NCBI RefSeq assembly: GCF_003201605.1
Contig: NZ_QJJR01000007.1
Location: 1 to 64,000 of the forward strand
Length of the DNA: 64,000 nucleotides
Direction of reading: 5' to 3'
DNA from: Streptohalobacillus salinus
GTDB lineage: Bacteria; Bacillota; Bacilli; Bacillales; Amphibacillaceae
Every line of letters begins with the position of its first letter. Within the stretch, counting starts at the first letter, position 1. Made by a program: the position numbers and the translations under genes. The notes under the pieces were generated by a model. It was not told where the DNA came from, ran no database searches, and saw only the letters and a program-made list of their open reading frames with translations. Below are positions 29,218-38,113 of this stretch, piece by piece.

Positions 29218-30114
29218 TTATTTCACTCCCTCCGGTTCACTTTCATAGTGGCGCATAAATAAATCCTCTAAGGTTGGTTGCTGACTTTCTAGTTTTGTCA
29301 CATTGTACGTGCTTAAGTAACGCAGTACTGGCGCTAACGATTGATGATCAACTTGGAAATAGTAAGTTGCACCATCGCGTTTGACATCATAGACCCCCTC
29401 GATTGAGGCAAAGTCGGTTAAAGCATCAGTTGTTTCAACAACAAATTGCATCCGCGTAAGATGACGCAATGCCTGCAAGGAACCCGACTCAATGATTTTC
29501 CCTTGTCGAATGATTGCAACATGATCACATAGCTGTTCAACTTCAGATAAGATATGACTCGATAACAAGACACTTTTGCCTTTTTCTTTTTGTTCAACAA
29601 TTAACTTTTGAAACTCACGTTCCATTAATGGATCTAACCCTGACGTGGGCTCATCAAGAATATACAAATCACTTTCTGTACTAAAGGCTGCGATTAAAGC
29701 CACTTTTTGCCGGTTACCTTTCGAGTAGGTGCGGCACTTCTTCGTTGGATCAAAGTCAAAGCGCTTCATCAAAGAAGCTTTACGGGTTTTATCGATGGCT
29801 TTCCCTTGCATATCAATCAATAAGTCAATGACTTCACCACCTGTTAAATTCGGCCAAAGATTGACGTCTCCTGGTACGTAACTGATTCGCTTATGAATAT
29901 TCACCGCATCTTCATAACTATCCATACCAAATACTTGGCAACTGCCACTGTCTTTTCTTAATAAGCCCAACAAGACGCGAATCGTTGTCGATTTGCCTGC
30001 ACCGTTCGGGCCAATAAATCCAACAATTTGTCCCTTATCCACCATTAAATCAACACCTTGTAACGCATGCACCTTACCGAAAGATTTCTCTAAACCTTTT
30101 ACTTCAATCATCAT
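29218..30114 (-). CDS. ABC exporter ATP-binding protein
   Basis: 298 residues. Walker A GPNGAGKSTTIR, signature YSKGNRQKVALIAAF and Walker B LYILDEPTSGLDP (about residues 152-164), plus a roughly 80-residue C-terminal domain typical of DrrA/CcmA-type exporters. The second gene of a TetR-ATPase-permease operon: 14 bases after the regulator, abutting the permease. Confidence 0.9.
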   Translation of the reverse strand: MMIEVKGLEKSFGKVHALQGVDLMVDKGQIVGFIGPNGAGKSTTIRVLLGLLRKDSGSCQVFGMDSYEDAVNIHKRISYVPGDVNLWPNLTGGEVIDLLIDMQGKAIDKTRKASLMKRFDFDPTKKCRTYSKGNRQKVALIAAFSTESDLYILDEPTSGLDPLMEREFQKLIVEQKEKGKSVLLSSHILSEVEQLCDHVAIIRQGKIIESGSLQALRHLTRMQFVVETTDALTDFASIEGVYDVKRDGATYYFQVDHQSLAPVLRYLSTYNVTKLESQQPTLEDLFMRHYESEPEGVK

Positions 30115-30128
30115 TTGAAAACACCACC

Positions 30129-30761
30129 CTATTCTTTGTAATATGCTTGCTTGAGCACGGCTAAATATTGATAAAACTCATCCCAGTAGGATGATAAATC
30201 AAGTGTTGCAAAGTCTTCTGCTTTTAAGCGTGCGGTCAGCATCTGCTGGTAACCATTAATAGACCATTCAATCAACTGCATCGCCTTATCAGCATCCATA
30301 TCTGCTTTAAATAAGCTTCGGTCAATCTGTTGGTACATTTTTTGATAGCCTTCTATGATCAGCTTTTGATAACGCTCTTGTATCGTTGTTGGCACATTGA
30401 GTTGTTGATTTTCTTTTAACATAAAGGTTCCTAAAAAGGCCATTAAATGCGGATGTGCTTTAAAAAGGATCATCTTTTTCTTAGCGATTTGCTGCATCCG
30501 TTTAATAAAATCAGTTACACTTAAATCAATCTGATCAAGAAAAGCTGTTTCAATTTGCGTTAACCCATAGTCAAGTAAATACAAATATAACTGTTCTTTT
30601 GTTTTAAAATAATAGAATAACATTCCTTTACCAATGCCAGCTTCTTTTACGATGCGATTTGTTGAGGCGTCTGCATAGCCGTAACTAGCAAATTCCTTCA
30701 TCGCAACTTCAATGATGTACGCTCGCTTTTTAGGGTCTAATTTCTTAAAAGGATCATCCAC
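30129..30761 (-). CDS. TetR-family regulator of the ABC exporter operon
   Basis: 210 residues. N-terminal helix-turn-helix (ASTNRIVKEAGIGKGMLFYYFKTK, about residues 26-49) and an all-helical ligand-binding C-terminus. GTG start seven bases after GAGGAGG. Two 13-base palindromes sit right over its promoter (next entry), so it very probably represses its own operon with the exporter, and a ligand relieves that. Confidence 0.9.
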   Translation of the reverse strand: MDDPFKKLDPKKRAYIIEVAMKEFASYGYADASTNRIVKEAGIGKGMLFYYFKTKEQLYLYLLDYGLTQIETAFLDQIDLSVTDFIKRMQQIAKKKMILFKAHPHLMAFLGTFMLKENQQLNVPTTIQERYQKLIIEGYQKMYQQIDRSLFKADMDADKAMQLIEWSINGYQQMLTARLKAEDFATLDLSSYWDEFYQYLAVLKQAYYKE

Positions 30762-30786
30762 ATCTCTTCCTCCTCTCTACAGAAAA

Positions 30787-30834
30787 GACCACTCTGGTCG
30801 ACTCAAATATAGCACAGTCGACCAGAGTGGTCAA
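30787..30834 (-). promoter_or_regulatory. TetR-operon promoter with twin operators
   Basis: Minus-strand promoter: -35 TTGACC (30829-30834), 17-base spacer, -10 TATATT (30806-30811). Two palindromes, GACCAGAGTGGTC (30820-30832) and GACCACTCTGGTC (30787-30799), cover the -35/spacer and the transcription-start side, 33 bases centre to centre. Together they form 17-base perfect arms around the -10, so the same DNA can form a hairpin followed by TTTT and may also end the upstream ABC operon transcript. Confidence 0.85.
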
Positions 30835-30878
30835 TTTTTCATTTTCATATTGATTTCGCTTTCTTATCGGTAGCTCAA

Positions 30879-31943
30879 TTATTTTGCTTTCCTTTCAAGT
30901 ACAGTTAGGCCGATAGCACCGAACACGACCATTAATAGTACCAATAAGCCCAATGGTTCAATGACTTCAACGACTGAAGCTCCTTCTCGAATCACTTCAG
31001 ATAGAGCTTCAATTCCGTAGCGAATCGGAATCACTCGACTCATGAACAAAATCACAGGTTGTGTCACAAACTCAATCGGCCAAAATGCACCGCCGAGCAT
31101 CGCTGATGCGGTGGCCACAATCGGAATAACCGCCTGTAATTGTTGCGGTGTCTTAACAAAGGCAACCAGCATGAGCCCTAAAGCTACAATACTAAATAAA
31201 AACAAGCTAACGCCGACGAAAAGCGCAAGATAGCTCGATCCAAATGAAAACCCAATGATTTGAGTGAAGATGACAAAGCTGAGTAATACTTGTATCAAGC
31301 CGACGGTATAGTAAAAGAGAAACAGGCCTGCGTACAACTGCCACTTATTTATCGGGGCAATAATGATACGGTCCCATGTTCCTTCTTTTTTCTCTTCAGC
31401 AATACTCATCATCTGAAAGAGGACGGTATACATTACAAAGTATAACGTCATTCCCACAACAACTTGAATTTGATAGTTAACTGCCATTGTTTCTGCTTGA
31501 CTCGATTCGATACTCAGTTCGATATACGTATCGATATCATCCGCAGTTAGCTCGTTCGCTTCTAACAGTTGTCGCGTATGATAGTAGGCACTTAAGTACT
31601 GATCAGTCATCGGTTGACTAAACGATTCGCTTCCAGTTAAAAACCGATAATTATCCGCAGATAATTCTACGGCAAAAGCCATTCGGTTGTGGCTCAAGTC
31701 TTCTTCTACCGCTTGAATTGTCGATGCAGTAAACTGATAATGATCGGTTTGATTTAATTCTCCTAACCGTTCTTGATAAATCGCTTCAGACAAGTCTTCG
31801 GTGTAGGTGACGACTTTGATTGTACTCGATTGCTCACCTTGTCCTAAAAACACGACAAACAGAATCGTTAGCCCAAAAAAAGTTAGCACCAACATCGGCT
31901 CTTTTAACAGACGCTTCCACTGTAACCGGTAAATATCTATCAT
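30879..31943 (-). CDS. ABC-2-type exporter permease (second subunit)
   Basis: 354 residues. One N-terminal membrane segment, an extracellular domain of about 150 residues, then about five segments, the ABC-2 membrane fold of the NatB/YfiN type. It overlaps the preceding permease gene at TAATG. Partner of the next two genes. The C-terminal half contains IPIRYGIEALSEVIREG, characteristic of this permease class. Confidence 0.87.
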   Translation of the reverse strand: MIDIYRLQWKRLLKEPMLVLTFFGLTILFVVFLGQGEQSSTIKVVTYTEDLSEAIYQERLGELNQTDHYQFTASTIQAVEEDLSHNRMAFAVELSADNYRFLTGSESFSQPMTDQYLSAYYHTRQLLEANELTADDIDTYIELSIESSQAETMAVNYQIQVVVGMTLYFVMYTVLFQMMSIAEEKKEGTWDRIIIAPINKWQLYAGLFLFYYTVGLIQVLLSFVIFTQIIGFSFGSSYLALFVGVSLFLFSIVALGLMLVAFVKTPQQLQAVIPIVATASAMLGGAFWPIEFVTQPVILFMSRVIPIRYGIEALSEVIREGASVVEVIEPLGLLVLLMVVFGAIGLTVLERKAK

Positions 31944-33199
31944 TAGCTTAACCTCCTTTTCGGAAAACTCACCACGGCGAGCACAAAGATAACAACGCTC
32001 ATGATAAGAATTCGTATCAGAAGTGGCGCACTCACATCAAGGCCATACCCTTGGATTTGTTGTAAGTAAACCGTCATCATTGCGCCATTAGGCGTCCAGT
32101 TCCCAAGCGTCCGGATAAACGGTGAAATTTGTTCAACTTGTGTAAAACTCCCGCCTAAAAAAGCAAATAAAGTGACCACTAACCCACTAAAAATACCTGA
32201 GACTGAATCACGTGACATCATGAGCGTTAGTGATGTTAAAAGTGCCGTTAGTGCACCAATCACGACAGCATAAACGAGCGTCATCCATGTCATCGTCAAC
32301 CAAAAGCTCACCGATTGATTCGGAAACGAATCAAATAACACGGTTGATAAAAGCACCAAGATCAGCAATTGTAAAAAAACCAACACATAACCACTGATTG
32401 CTTTACTTAGTAAATAGCGCATCGGCTTTTCCCCTGCCAGCATCATCCGCATTAATACATCGGTTTTCTTTTCTTTAAAGGCATTTGATGATAAGGAAGA
32501 AGCGACATATAAACTAAACATCATGGCCATCCCAATTGTATAATACTGAAACGCAGATACAGGGGTTGTCGTTTCCACGGAGACGGTTGCACCGTATTCG
32601 GTTTGATCAGGAATAACCACTGATTCCCCACGTACGTTTTGAATCGATAGCATTAAATTATACTCTGAAACAAAACGTTTGAATATTTGCTTAAGCACAT
32701 CGGCCTGAATCGTCGTTTCATCATGGACACGTAACGTTAACGCCTGCGTAATGGCTTGATCAGTCACTTGTTTTCTCACGATTTGGCTTGTCAATGCCGC
32801 CGGTATTGTTAATACACCACGTACCTCTTCCTCTACTAACGCCGCTGCTGCAGCTTCAGCATTCATATATTCCACATTGAGTAGCGCCTCATTTTCTAGC
32901 TCAATCAACATTTGATTAATCGCTTGATTCACATCAACGCCACTCACTATCGCATCAATCGTTGCTTCATCAAGCCCAGTACTTGCTAACTGATCAACAA
33001 TTTCTGTTTTTTCTTCCTCATTATTTTCCATTTCGACAACGGCAAATGGAATCGCTTCTAATTGTGAGGTATTGTTCATCAAACCACCTAAAGCAAAGCC
33101 TAAAATCGAAATGAGGACAAATGGCATCACCAAGAGTATCAACAATTCCGAACGGTCTTTTGAAATAGTGAGGACATCTTTTTTTAATAAATTGAACAT
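31943..33199 (-). CDS. ABC-2-type exporter permease (first subunit)
   Basis: 418 residues with the same plan as its neighbour: N-terminal helix, roughly 190-residue outside domain, and five to six helices including SSNAFKEKKTDVLMRMMLAG. The pair of unlike permeases behind one ATPase matches the linearmycin-exporter LnrLMN layout of Bacillus; no LnrJK-like two-component system is next to it. Ten bases after the ATPase gene. Confidence 0.87.
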   Translation of the reverse strand: MFNLLKKDVLTISKDRSELLILLVMPFVLISILGFALGGLMNNTSQLEAIPFAVVEMENNEEEKTEIVDQLASTGLDEATIDAIVSGVDVNQAINQMLIELENEALLNVEYMNAEAAAAALVEEEVRGVLTIPAALTSQIVRKQVTDQAITQALTLRVHDETTIQADVLKQIFKRFVSEYNLMLSIQNVRGESVVIPDQTEYGATVSVETTTPVSAFQYYTIGMAMMFSLYVASSLSSNAFKEKKTDVLMRMMLAGEKPMRYLLSKAISGYVLVFLQLLILVLLSTVLFDSFPNQSVSFWLTMTWMTLVYAVVIGALTALLTSLTLMMSRDSVSGIFSGLVVTLFAFLGGSFTQVEQISPFIRTLGNWTPNGAMMTVYLQQIQGYGLDVSAPLLIRILIMSVVIFVLAVVSFPKRRLS

Positions 33200-33209
33200 A
33201 TGACCCCTC

Positions 33210-34142
33210 CTAATCCCGTAGTTTTCGACCGGTTAAATGTAAAAACACATCTTCAAGTGTCGGTGTTTGAATCGATAAGGTGCGTACGGCTACCTGGTGT
33301 GTTTTAGCTAACTCAAAAACGTTCCCAAGTAACGCATCGGTTTTATCTGCAATGACTTTGTAACCCGTTTGCGTTTCAATGACTTGCTTGATTAAACCGT
33401 CTTCTACTAATGCCGCTTTGAACGCGTCTTTTTTATCATGCGTTTCGATAATGACCGTCTCTTCATCACTCAGTAAGGCCGTAAGCGCTTCTTTTGTTCC
33501 TTCAGCAATAATTTGACCATGGTCCATGACATAAATACGGTCACACAATTTTTCAACCTCTTCCATGTAATGCGACGTATACAAAACAGTCATGTTTTGT
33601 TCTTGATTTAATTTCCGAATCAGCGCCAAAATATAACTACGCGACTGAGGATCAATCCCGACCGTTGGCTCGTCCATAATCAGTACTTTCGGATTATGAA
33701 GTAAACTGGCCGCAATATTGATTCGACGCTTCATTCCGCCTGAATAAGTTTTTATGCGGTGCTTCTTGCGGTCTGCTAGTCCTACTAAATCCAATACTTC
33801 ATTTATTTTATCTTTTAGTGCTTTTCCCTTCATCCCATATAAACGTCCAAAAAACTGCAAATTCTCATACGCCGTTAACTCTTCATAAAGAGCAATATCT
33901 TGAGGTACAACCCCTAAATCTTTTCGCAAAGCTTGGGTATGTTTCAAACTATCTTGACCGTTATAATAGACACCACCTGCACTTGGTTGAAGCACCGTTG
34001 CCATCATTGAAATCGTCGTTGATTTTCCAGCACCATTAGGACCTAATAAACCAACGGACTCCCCTGCTTGCAATGATAAATTCACCCCATTAACAGCCAC
34101 CACATCTTTAAATGTTTTCGATAATCCGTTCACTTCTAACAT
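33210..34142 (-). CDS. ABC exporter ATP-binding protein (LnrL-like)
   Basis: 310 residues. Walker A GPNGAGKSTTIS, signature YSGGMKRRINIAASLL, Walker B VLIMDEPTVGIDP and a C-terminal DrrA-type domain. First gene of an ATPase-permease-permease operon, with promoter expected in 34143-34300. Family members export amphiphilic antibiotics; the actual substrate is not known. Confidence 0.9.
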   Translation of the reverse strand: MLEVNGLSKTFKDVVAVNGVNLSLQAGESVGLLGPNGAGKSTTISMMATVLQPSAGGVYYNGQDSLKHTQALRKDLGVVPQDIALYEELTAYENLQFFGRLYGMKGKALKDKINEVLDLVGLADRKKHRIKTYSGGMKRRINIAASLLHNPKVLIMDEPTVGIDPQSRSYILALIRKLNQEQNMTVLYTSHYMEEVEKLCDRIYVMDHGQIIAEGTKEALTALLSDEETVIIETHDKKDAFKAALVEDGLIKQVIETQTGYKVIADKTDALLGNVFELAKTHQVAVRTLSIQTPTLEDVFLHLTGRKLRD

Positions 34143-34321
34143 CTCTTCACCTCACCTGTTCATTTTGGTTGATTATGTGTATGATTTCACTTTCAGTATA
34201 GCGAATCCATTTGTCTTTGAACATAAAAAATAGAAATATTTTTAAAAAACTGACAACAATCACAAGGTGCTAACTCTTCCTACCAACCCTTAACTATGAG
34301 GATTGAACCAGCACCAAAGCA

Positions 34322-34355
34322 TAAAAAAGCGTACACATAATGTGCACGCTCTCGT
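34322..34355 (-). terminator. Terminator of map
   Basis: AGCGTGCACAT / ATGTGTACGCT stem (minus strand) followed by TTTTTTATG. It lies 23 bases after the map stop. Confidence 0.75.
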
Positions 34356-34377
34356 TTTATTACACGTGGATGTTATT

Positions 34378-35118
34378 TTACAGTGTCGTCACAATCGGTC
34401 CTTCTTTTGTGAGAATAATTGTGTGTTCATATTGCGCAACAAAGCTTTCATCGGTCTGATAAGTCCACGCATCATCAGCTAAATATACATCTTCCTCATT
34501 CGTTGAAATAAATGGTTCAAAGGCAATCACCATTCCATCCTTTAAGATTTCATCATCCCAGCGTGAGTAATAATTAAAAATATGTTCAGGTGATTCATGA
34601 ATCGAGCGACCAATTCCATGTCCAGTCAGATTTTTTATCACCGTTAAATCATGTTTTTTAGCCACTTCGTGCACAGCTTTACCGAGCACACTTGTTTTCG
34701 CACCTGGATAAGCTAATTGAAGGCCGGCATCAAATGCCTCTTTTGCCACATCACAAATCTTTTGCAAGATTACATCCGCTTCGCCGACGACAAAAGAAAC
34801 ACCAGTATCTGCAAAGTAACCGTCTTTTGACCCTGACACATCAATATTAACCAAGTCCCCTTCTTTAATGACACGCTCAGAAGGTATACCATGAGCGACT
34901 GCTTTATTCACACTAATGCACGTATAACCTGGAAAATCATACTCACCTTTCGGTGCTGATATCGCCCCATGTCTTTCAAAATGTGCTTTTGCGATTTCAT
35001 CAAGTGCCTTTGTTGTGACGCCTGGCTTTGTCGCTTGTACCAATTCATCACGAATCGCACCACATATTTTACCAATCTCAATTAATCCATTAAAATCTTC
35101 TTTTGTTTTTGCAATCAT
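34378..35118 (-). CDS. map: Methionine aminopeptidase, type I
   Basis: Removes the initiator Met. 246 residues. The five metal ligands are recognisable: Asp in NIDVSG, Asp in YFADTG, His in TGHGIGRSIHE, Glu in AFEPFIS and Glu in AQYEHTIIL; the substrate His is in NKAVAHGIP. It stands alone, not in the usual ribosomal-protein operon, so it may be the second, accessory copy seen in many Bacilli (YflG type). Confidence 0.93.
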   Translation of the reverse strand: MIAKTKEDFNGLIEIGKICGAIRDELVQATKPGVTTKALDEIAKAHFERHGAISAPKGEYDFPGYTCISVNKAVAHGIPSERVIKEGDLVNIDVSGSKDGYFADTGVSFVVGEADVILQKICDVAKEAFDAGLQLAYPGAKTSVLGKAVHEVAKKHDLTVIKNLTGHGIGRSIHESPEHIFNYYSRWDDEILKDGMVIAFEPFISTNEEDVYLADDAWTYQTDESFVAQYEHTIILTKEGPIVTTL

Positions 35119-35373
35119 GCTATAGCCTCATCCTTTATTTATTATTCATTGTTCTTGTTTGATTCTATCACAAATCATTCGATCAGGGTGCTAAAACGGT
35201 GATAAGTCTTCCACTCAGAAGAGGATGTAATCTAAAAAAGCAGCACACGAATTCAAGATTTTCGAAAACTGTTTGCTTGTTCATGAATTTGTAATCGGAT
35301 TAACCCATCATCTGAACGGCTTTGAAACCCCTTCCGGGGTTTCAGTAAAGTCTTCATTTTTTAAAAACAAAAA
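35119..35373. other. Spacer between map and the dioxygenase
   Basis: No gene seen. It contains a perfect 8-base hairpin GAAACCCC-TTCC-GGGGTTTC at 35324-35343 without a clear U-tract, whose role is unclear. The map ribosome-binding region lies at the left edge. Confidence 0.5.
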
Positions 35374-35411
35374 AACTAGTGAGCACCTTTAATTAACCTG
35401 GTGGTCACTAG
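35374..35411 (-). terminator. Terminator of the dioxygenase gene
   Basis: CTAGTGACCACC / GGTGCTCACTAG on the minus strand (one mismatch), followed by TTTTTTTGTTTTT. It lies about 60 bases after the stop codon. Confidence 0.8.
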
Positions 35412-35472
35412 CATTTTCATTGCTCACATCACAGTCCAAAAGAAGTGAGGAGGTATTCACTTCATGCTGCTT

Positions 35473-36459
35473 TTAAAAGTATTCTTTTTCGATTTTTTTA
35501 TCACTACGGGTCGTATCGATTGGACGTACTGCCTGTTCAATCTCTTTGCGTTTTTCTTCCAAGAATGGTGGTAATGATAATTTCTCACCTAAAGTTTCAT
35601 ATGGTTCGTCACCTAAGAAACCTGGACCATCTGTTGCCCATTCAAATAAAATTTGCGGCGCTACCCGGGCATATAATGATTCAAAGAAGAAGCGATCAAC
35701 GTAACCTGAGGTTCTTAAACCAAATTGCGGTAAGTATTCAATCCAACCATCGAGTGCCACGCGGTCTTCGACACGGAAAGCAACATGGTGAACCGTTCCA
35801 TAACCTTGGCGACCTTCTGGTTGATTGGTTACATGATGGACCAGCACTTGTGCCCCATTACCACCTTCACCAACCTCATATAAATACTTGCCATCTTGAT
35901 CTTTAATTTGTTCAAAGCCTAAGATCTGCGTTAAAACTTTATTAAAGAAATCAAAGTTATCAATTGTAATATGAATCGGCCCAAGTCCAAGAATTTGATA
36001 ATCGTTCGGTACAGGGCCCTCTTTCCATGGAACACCGGCAGGAACACCGCTATTGTGTTCATCTGAAACAAGTTGATACTGTTGCTCATCAAAATCAATA
36101 AAGTTAATAACCTTTTTGCCGAACTGTTCAGTGATGCCTTCATGTCGAACATTGTAATGATCAAACCGCTTCACCCAATAGGTCAATGCTTCATCACTTG
36201 GAACTCGGAAGCCTGTTCGATAAATTTCATTTGTTCCATGTTCTCCTTTTGGAATGTTAGGAAAATCAAAAAAAGTCATATCTGTCCCTGGGCTTCCCGC
36301 TTCATCTGTAAAAAATAAATGATAAGTTTGAATATCATCTTGGTTGACTGTTTTTTTGATTAAACGCATGCCTAATGTGTAAGTAAAAAATTGATAGTTC
36401 TTTTCGGCACTACTTGTAATTGCAGTTACATGATGAATGCCTTTTAATGGTTGTACCAT
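35473..36459 (-). CDS. mhqO: Ring-cleaving dioxygenase (MhqO-like, glyoxalase/VOC fold)
   Basis: A 328-residue protein with two VOC domains. Metal ligands: HHV near residue 10, HHVAFRVED near residue 220 and Glu in APQILFEWATDGPGF. Homologues in Bacillus (MhqA, MhqE, MhqO) protect against hydroquinones, catechol and related quinone-generating compounds. It is divergent from an aldehyde dehydrogenase, and an MhqR-like box (36556-36573) lies between them. The substrate itself is inferred from family and the box. Confidence 0.87.
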   Translation of the reverse strand: MVQPLKGIHHVTAITSSAEKNYQFFTYTLGMRLIKKTVNQDDIQTYHLFFTDEAGSPGTDMTFFDFPNIPKGEHGTNEIYRTGFRVPSDEALTYWVKRFDHYNVRHEGITEQFGKKVINFIDFDEQQYQLVSDEHNSGVPAGVPWKEGPVPNDYQILGLGPIHITIDNFDFFNKVLTQILGFEQIKDQDGKYLYEVGEGGNGAQVLVHHVTNQPEGRQGYGTVHHVAFRVEDRVALDGWIEYLPQFGLRTSGYVDRFFFESLYARVAPQILFEWATDGPGFLGDEPYETLGEKLSLPPFLEEKRKEIEQAVRPIDTTRSDKKIEKEYF

Positions 36460-36554
36460 TCATATCCACTCCTTCAAAGTTTAAACTGACTTGTTTTATA
36501 ACACGCTTGTTAGTCTGTTCCCATTTCTTCTCGTTCACAATCCTAAAAATAAAA

Positions 36555-36574
36555 TTATCTTTAATTCGAGATAA
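36555..36574. promoter_or_regulatory. MhqR-like operator
   Basis: The core TATCTTTAATTCGAGATA (minus strand TATCTCGAATTAAAGATA) is an imperfect palindrome close to the Bacillus MhqR box as I recall it (TATCT-CGAATTCG-AGATA), differing at two positions. It sits about 97 bases upstream of the dioxygenase start and 122 before the aldehyde dehydrogenase start. The mhqR gene itself is not in the window. Confidence 0.65.
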
Positions 36575-36603
36575 ATATAACATCTGTTTACAGCTACGTC
36601 AAC

Positions 36604-36672
36604 AAAACTGCCTTCTTATCGTTTAATCGCCACTACTTTCGGGTATTTCTTAACGAAACGGCAGTTTTTATT
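36604..36672 (+). promoter_or_regulatory. Terminator-like hairpin in the leader of the aldehyde dehydrogenase
   Basis: AAAACTGCC / GGCAGTTTT nine-base arms (with inner TCGTTTAA/TTAACGA pairing) followed by TTTTTATT, ending about 25 bases before the start codon. No plus-strand gene lies upstream for it to terminate, so it may attenuate this gene. No known ligand-binding leader was recognised. Confidence 0.4.
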
Positions 36673-36695
36673 ACAGCAGAGGAATGGAGATTATT

Positions 36696-38054
36696 ATGGC
36701 ACTATTTGAAAAACAGAAAAGTTATTTCCACATGGGAAACACAAAACCACTTGCACATCGTCTAGAAGCATTGACGTTGCTCAAAGATGCAATTAAACAA
36801 TATGAACCAAAAATCATTGAAGCGCTTCATCAAGATTTACATAAATCCGAATTCGAAAGCTACATGACTGAAATTGGCATTCTCTATACTGAGATTGATC
36901 ATGTCAAGAAACACTTGAAAAAATGGATGCGACCAAAGAAAGTCAAAACAGCCCTTACACATCTAGGTACCAAAGGAAAGATTCACCACGATCCCTACGG
37001 AGTCACCTTAATTATTGCACCATGGAACTACCCTTTTCAACTCGCAATTGCACCACTCATTGGGGCGATCGCCGGCGGAAACACAGCTATTTTAAAACCA
37101 TCGGAGCTCACACCACATACAGCAAATGTCATCGATGAGATGATTAGTCATACGTATATCCCTGAATACATTAGCGTGGTTCAAGGTGGCGTTGATGTAT
37201 CAACCGAACTGCTTGAAACCCCTTTTGACTATATTTTCTTTACCGGCAGTGTAAATGTCGGGAAAATTGTCATGGAGAAGGCGAGTCATCACCTCACTCC
37301 CCATACGCTAGAGCTTGGTGGTAAAAGTCCGGCGATAGTTCACGATGACGCTTCACTAAAACTAGCAGCGAAGCGAATTGCCTGGGGGAAATACATCAAT
37401 GCAGGTCAAACCTGTGTCGCACCCGATTATGTTTATGTCCATGAAGGCGTAAAAGAACGGTTTTTAGAACTGCTTGCAGAAGCGATTGATGCCCTTTATT
37501 CAACTGATCCAATCAATCACTCAGAATACACCCACATTGTAAATGAAGAACATTTCAAGCGACTCACACGTTTCTTAGACAATGGTCAGTTAATCAAAGG
37601 TGGTCAGACAAATTCTGACAAACGCATTATTGCGCCTACAGTTCTCAGTAATATAACCTTTGATGATGCTGTCATGAAAGATGAAATTTTTGGTCCAATT
37701 TTACCTATTCTTAGCTACCAACACTTAAATGATGCGATCGAGATGATCCAAAAACAACCAAAACCGTTAGCGCTTTACTTATTTAGTGAAAAAAGCATCA
37801 CGCAACAAACGATTTTAGACGAACTTTCATTTGGTGGCGGCTGCATTAATGATACCATTTACCATTTAGCAACACCCTACTTACCCTTTGGCGGCGTCGG
37901 TGCGAGCGGAACAGGAAACTATCACGGGAAATATTCTTTTGATACCTTTACACACCAAAAGAGCGTCTTAAAACAAACCACTTATTTTGATTTAGACCTG
38001 CGTTATCCAAATCAAAAGCATGGCTTAAAATGGGTAAAAAGATTATTAAAGTAA
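36696..38054 (+). CDS. Aldehyde dehydrogenase (class 3, YwdH-like)
   Basis: 452 residues. Catalytic Cys in NAGQTCVAPDYV and general base Glu in LELGGKSPAI. The C-terminal HQKSVL and hydrophobic tail fit the class 3 fatty-aldehyde type. An ATG four codons earlier abuts the GGAATGGAG, so I start at MALFEK. It is divergent from the dioxygenase across an MhqR-like box. It may detoxify aldehydes formed under quinone or electrophile stress; that link is inference. Confidence 0.9.
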   Translation: MALFEKQKSYFHMGNTKPLAHRLEALTLLKDAIKQYEPKIIEALHQDLHKSEFESYMTEIGILYTEIDHVKKHLKKWMRPKKVKTALTHLGTKGKIHHDPYGVTLIIAPWNYPFQLAIAPLIGAIAGGNTAILKPSELTPHTANVIDEMISHTYIPEYISVVQGGVDVSTELLETPFDYIFFTGSVNVGKIVMEKASHHLTPHTLELGGKSPAIVHDDASLKLAAKRIAWGKYINAGQTCVAPDYVYVHEGVKERFLELLAEAIDALYSTDPINHSEYTHIVNEEHFKRLTRFLDNGQLIKGGQTNSDKRIIAPTVLSNITFDDAVMKDEIFGPILPILSYQHLNDAIEMIQKQPKPLALYLFSEKSITQQTILDELSFGGGCINDTIYHLATPYLPFGGVGASGTGNYHGKYSFDTFTHQKSVLKQTTYFDLDLRYPNQKHGLKWVKRLLK

Positions 38055-38113
38055 CGCTAACCTAAGCGAAGGTTGTAGCTACAAAAGCACGGTTTCATTT
38101 TGGAGGTGTTACG

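Noticed and set aside
35324-35343. GAAACCCC hairpin as a terminator for map or the dioxygenase
   Set aside because: Lacks U-tracts on both strands and each gene has a better terminator; listed only as an unexplained hairpin.
35445-35906. 153-codon plus-strand open frame over the dioxygenase
   Set aside because: Antisense shadow: His-rich, no family resemblance, no ribosome site.
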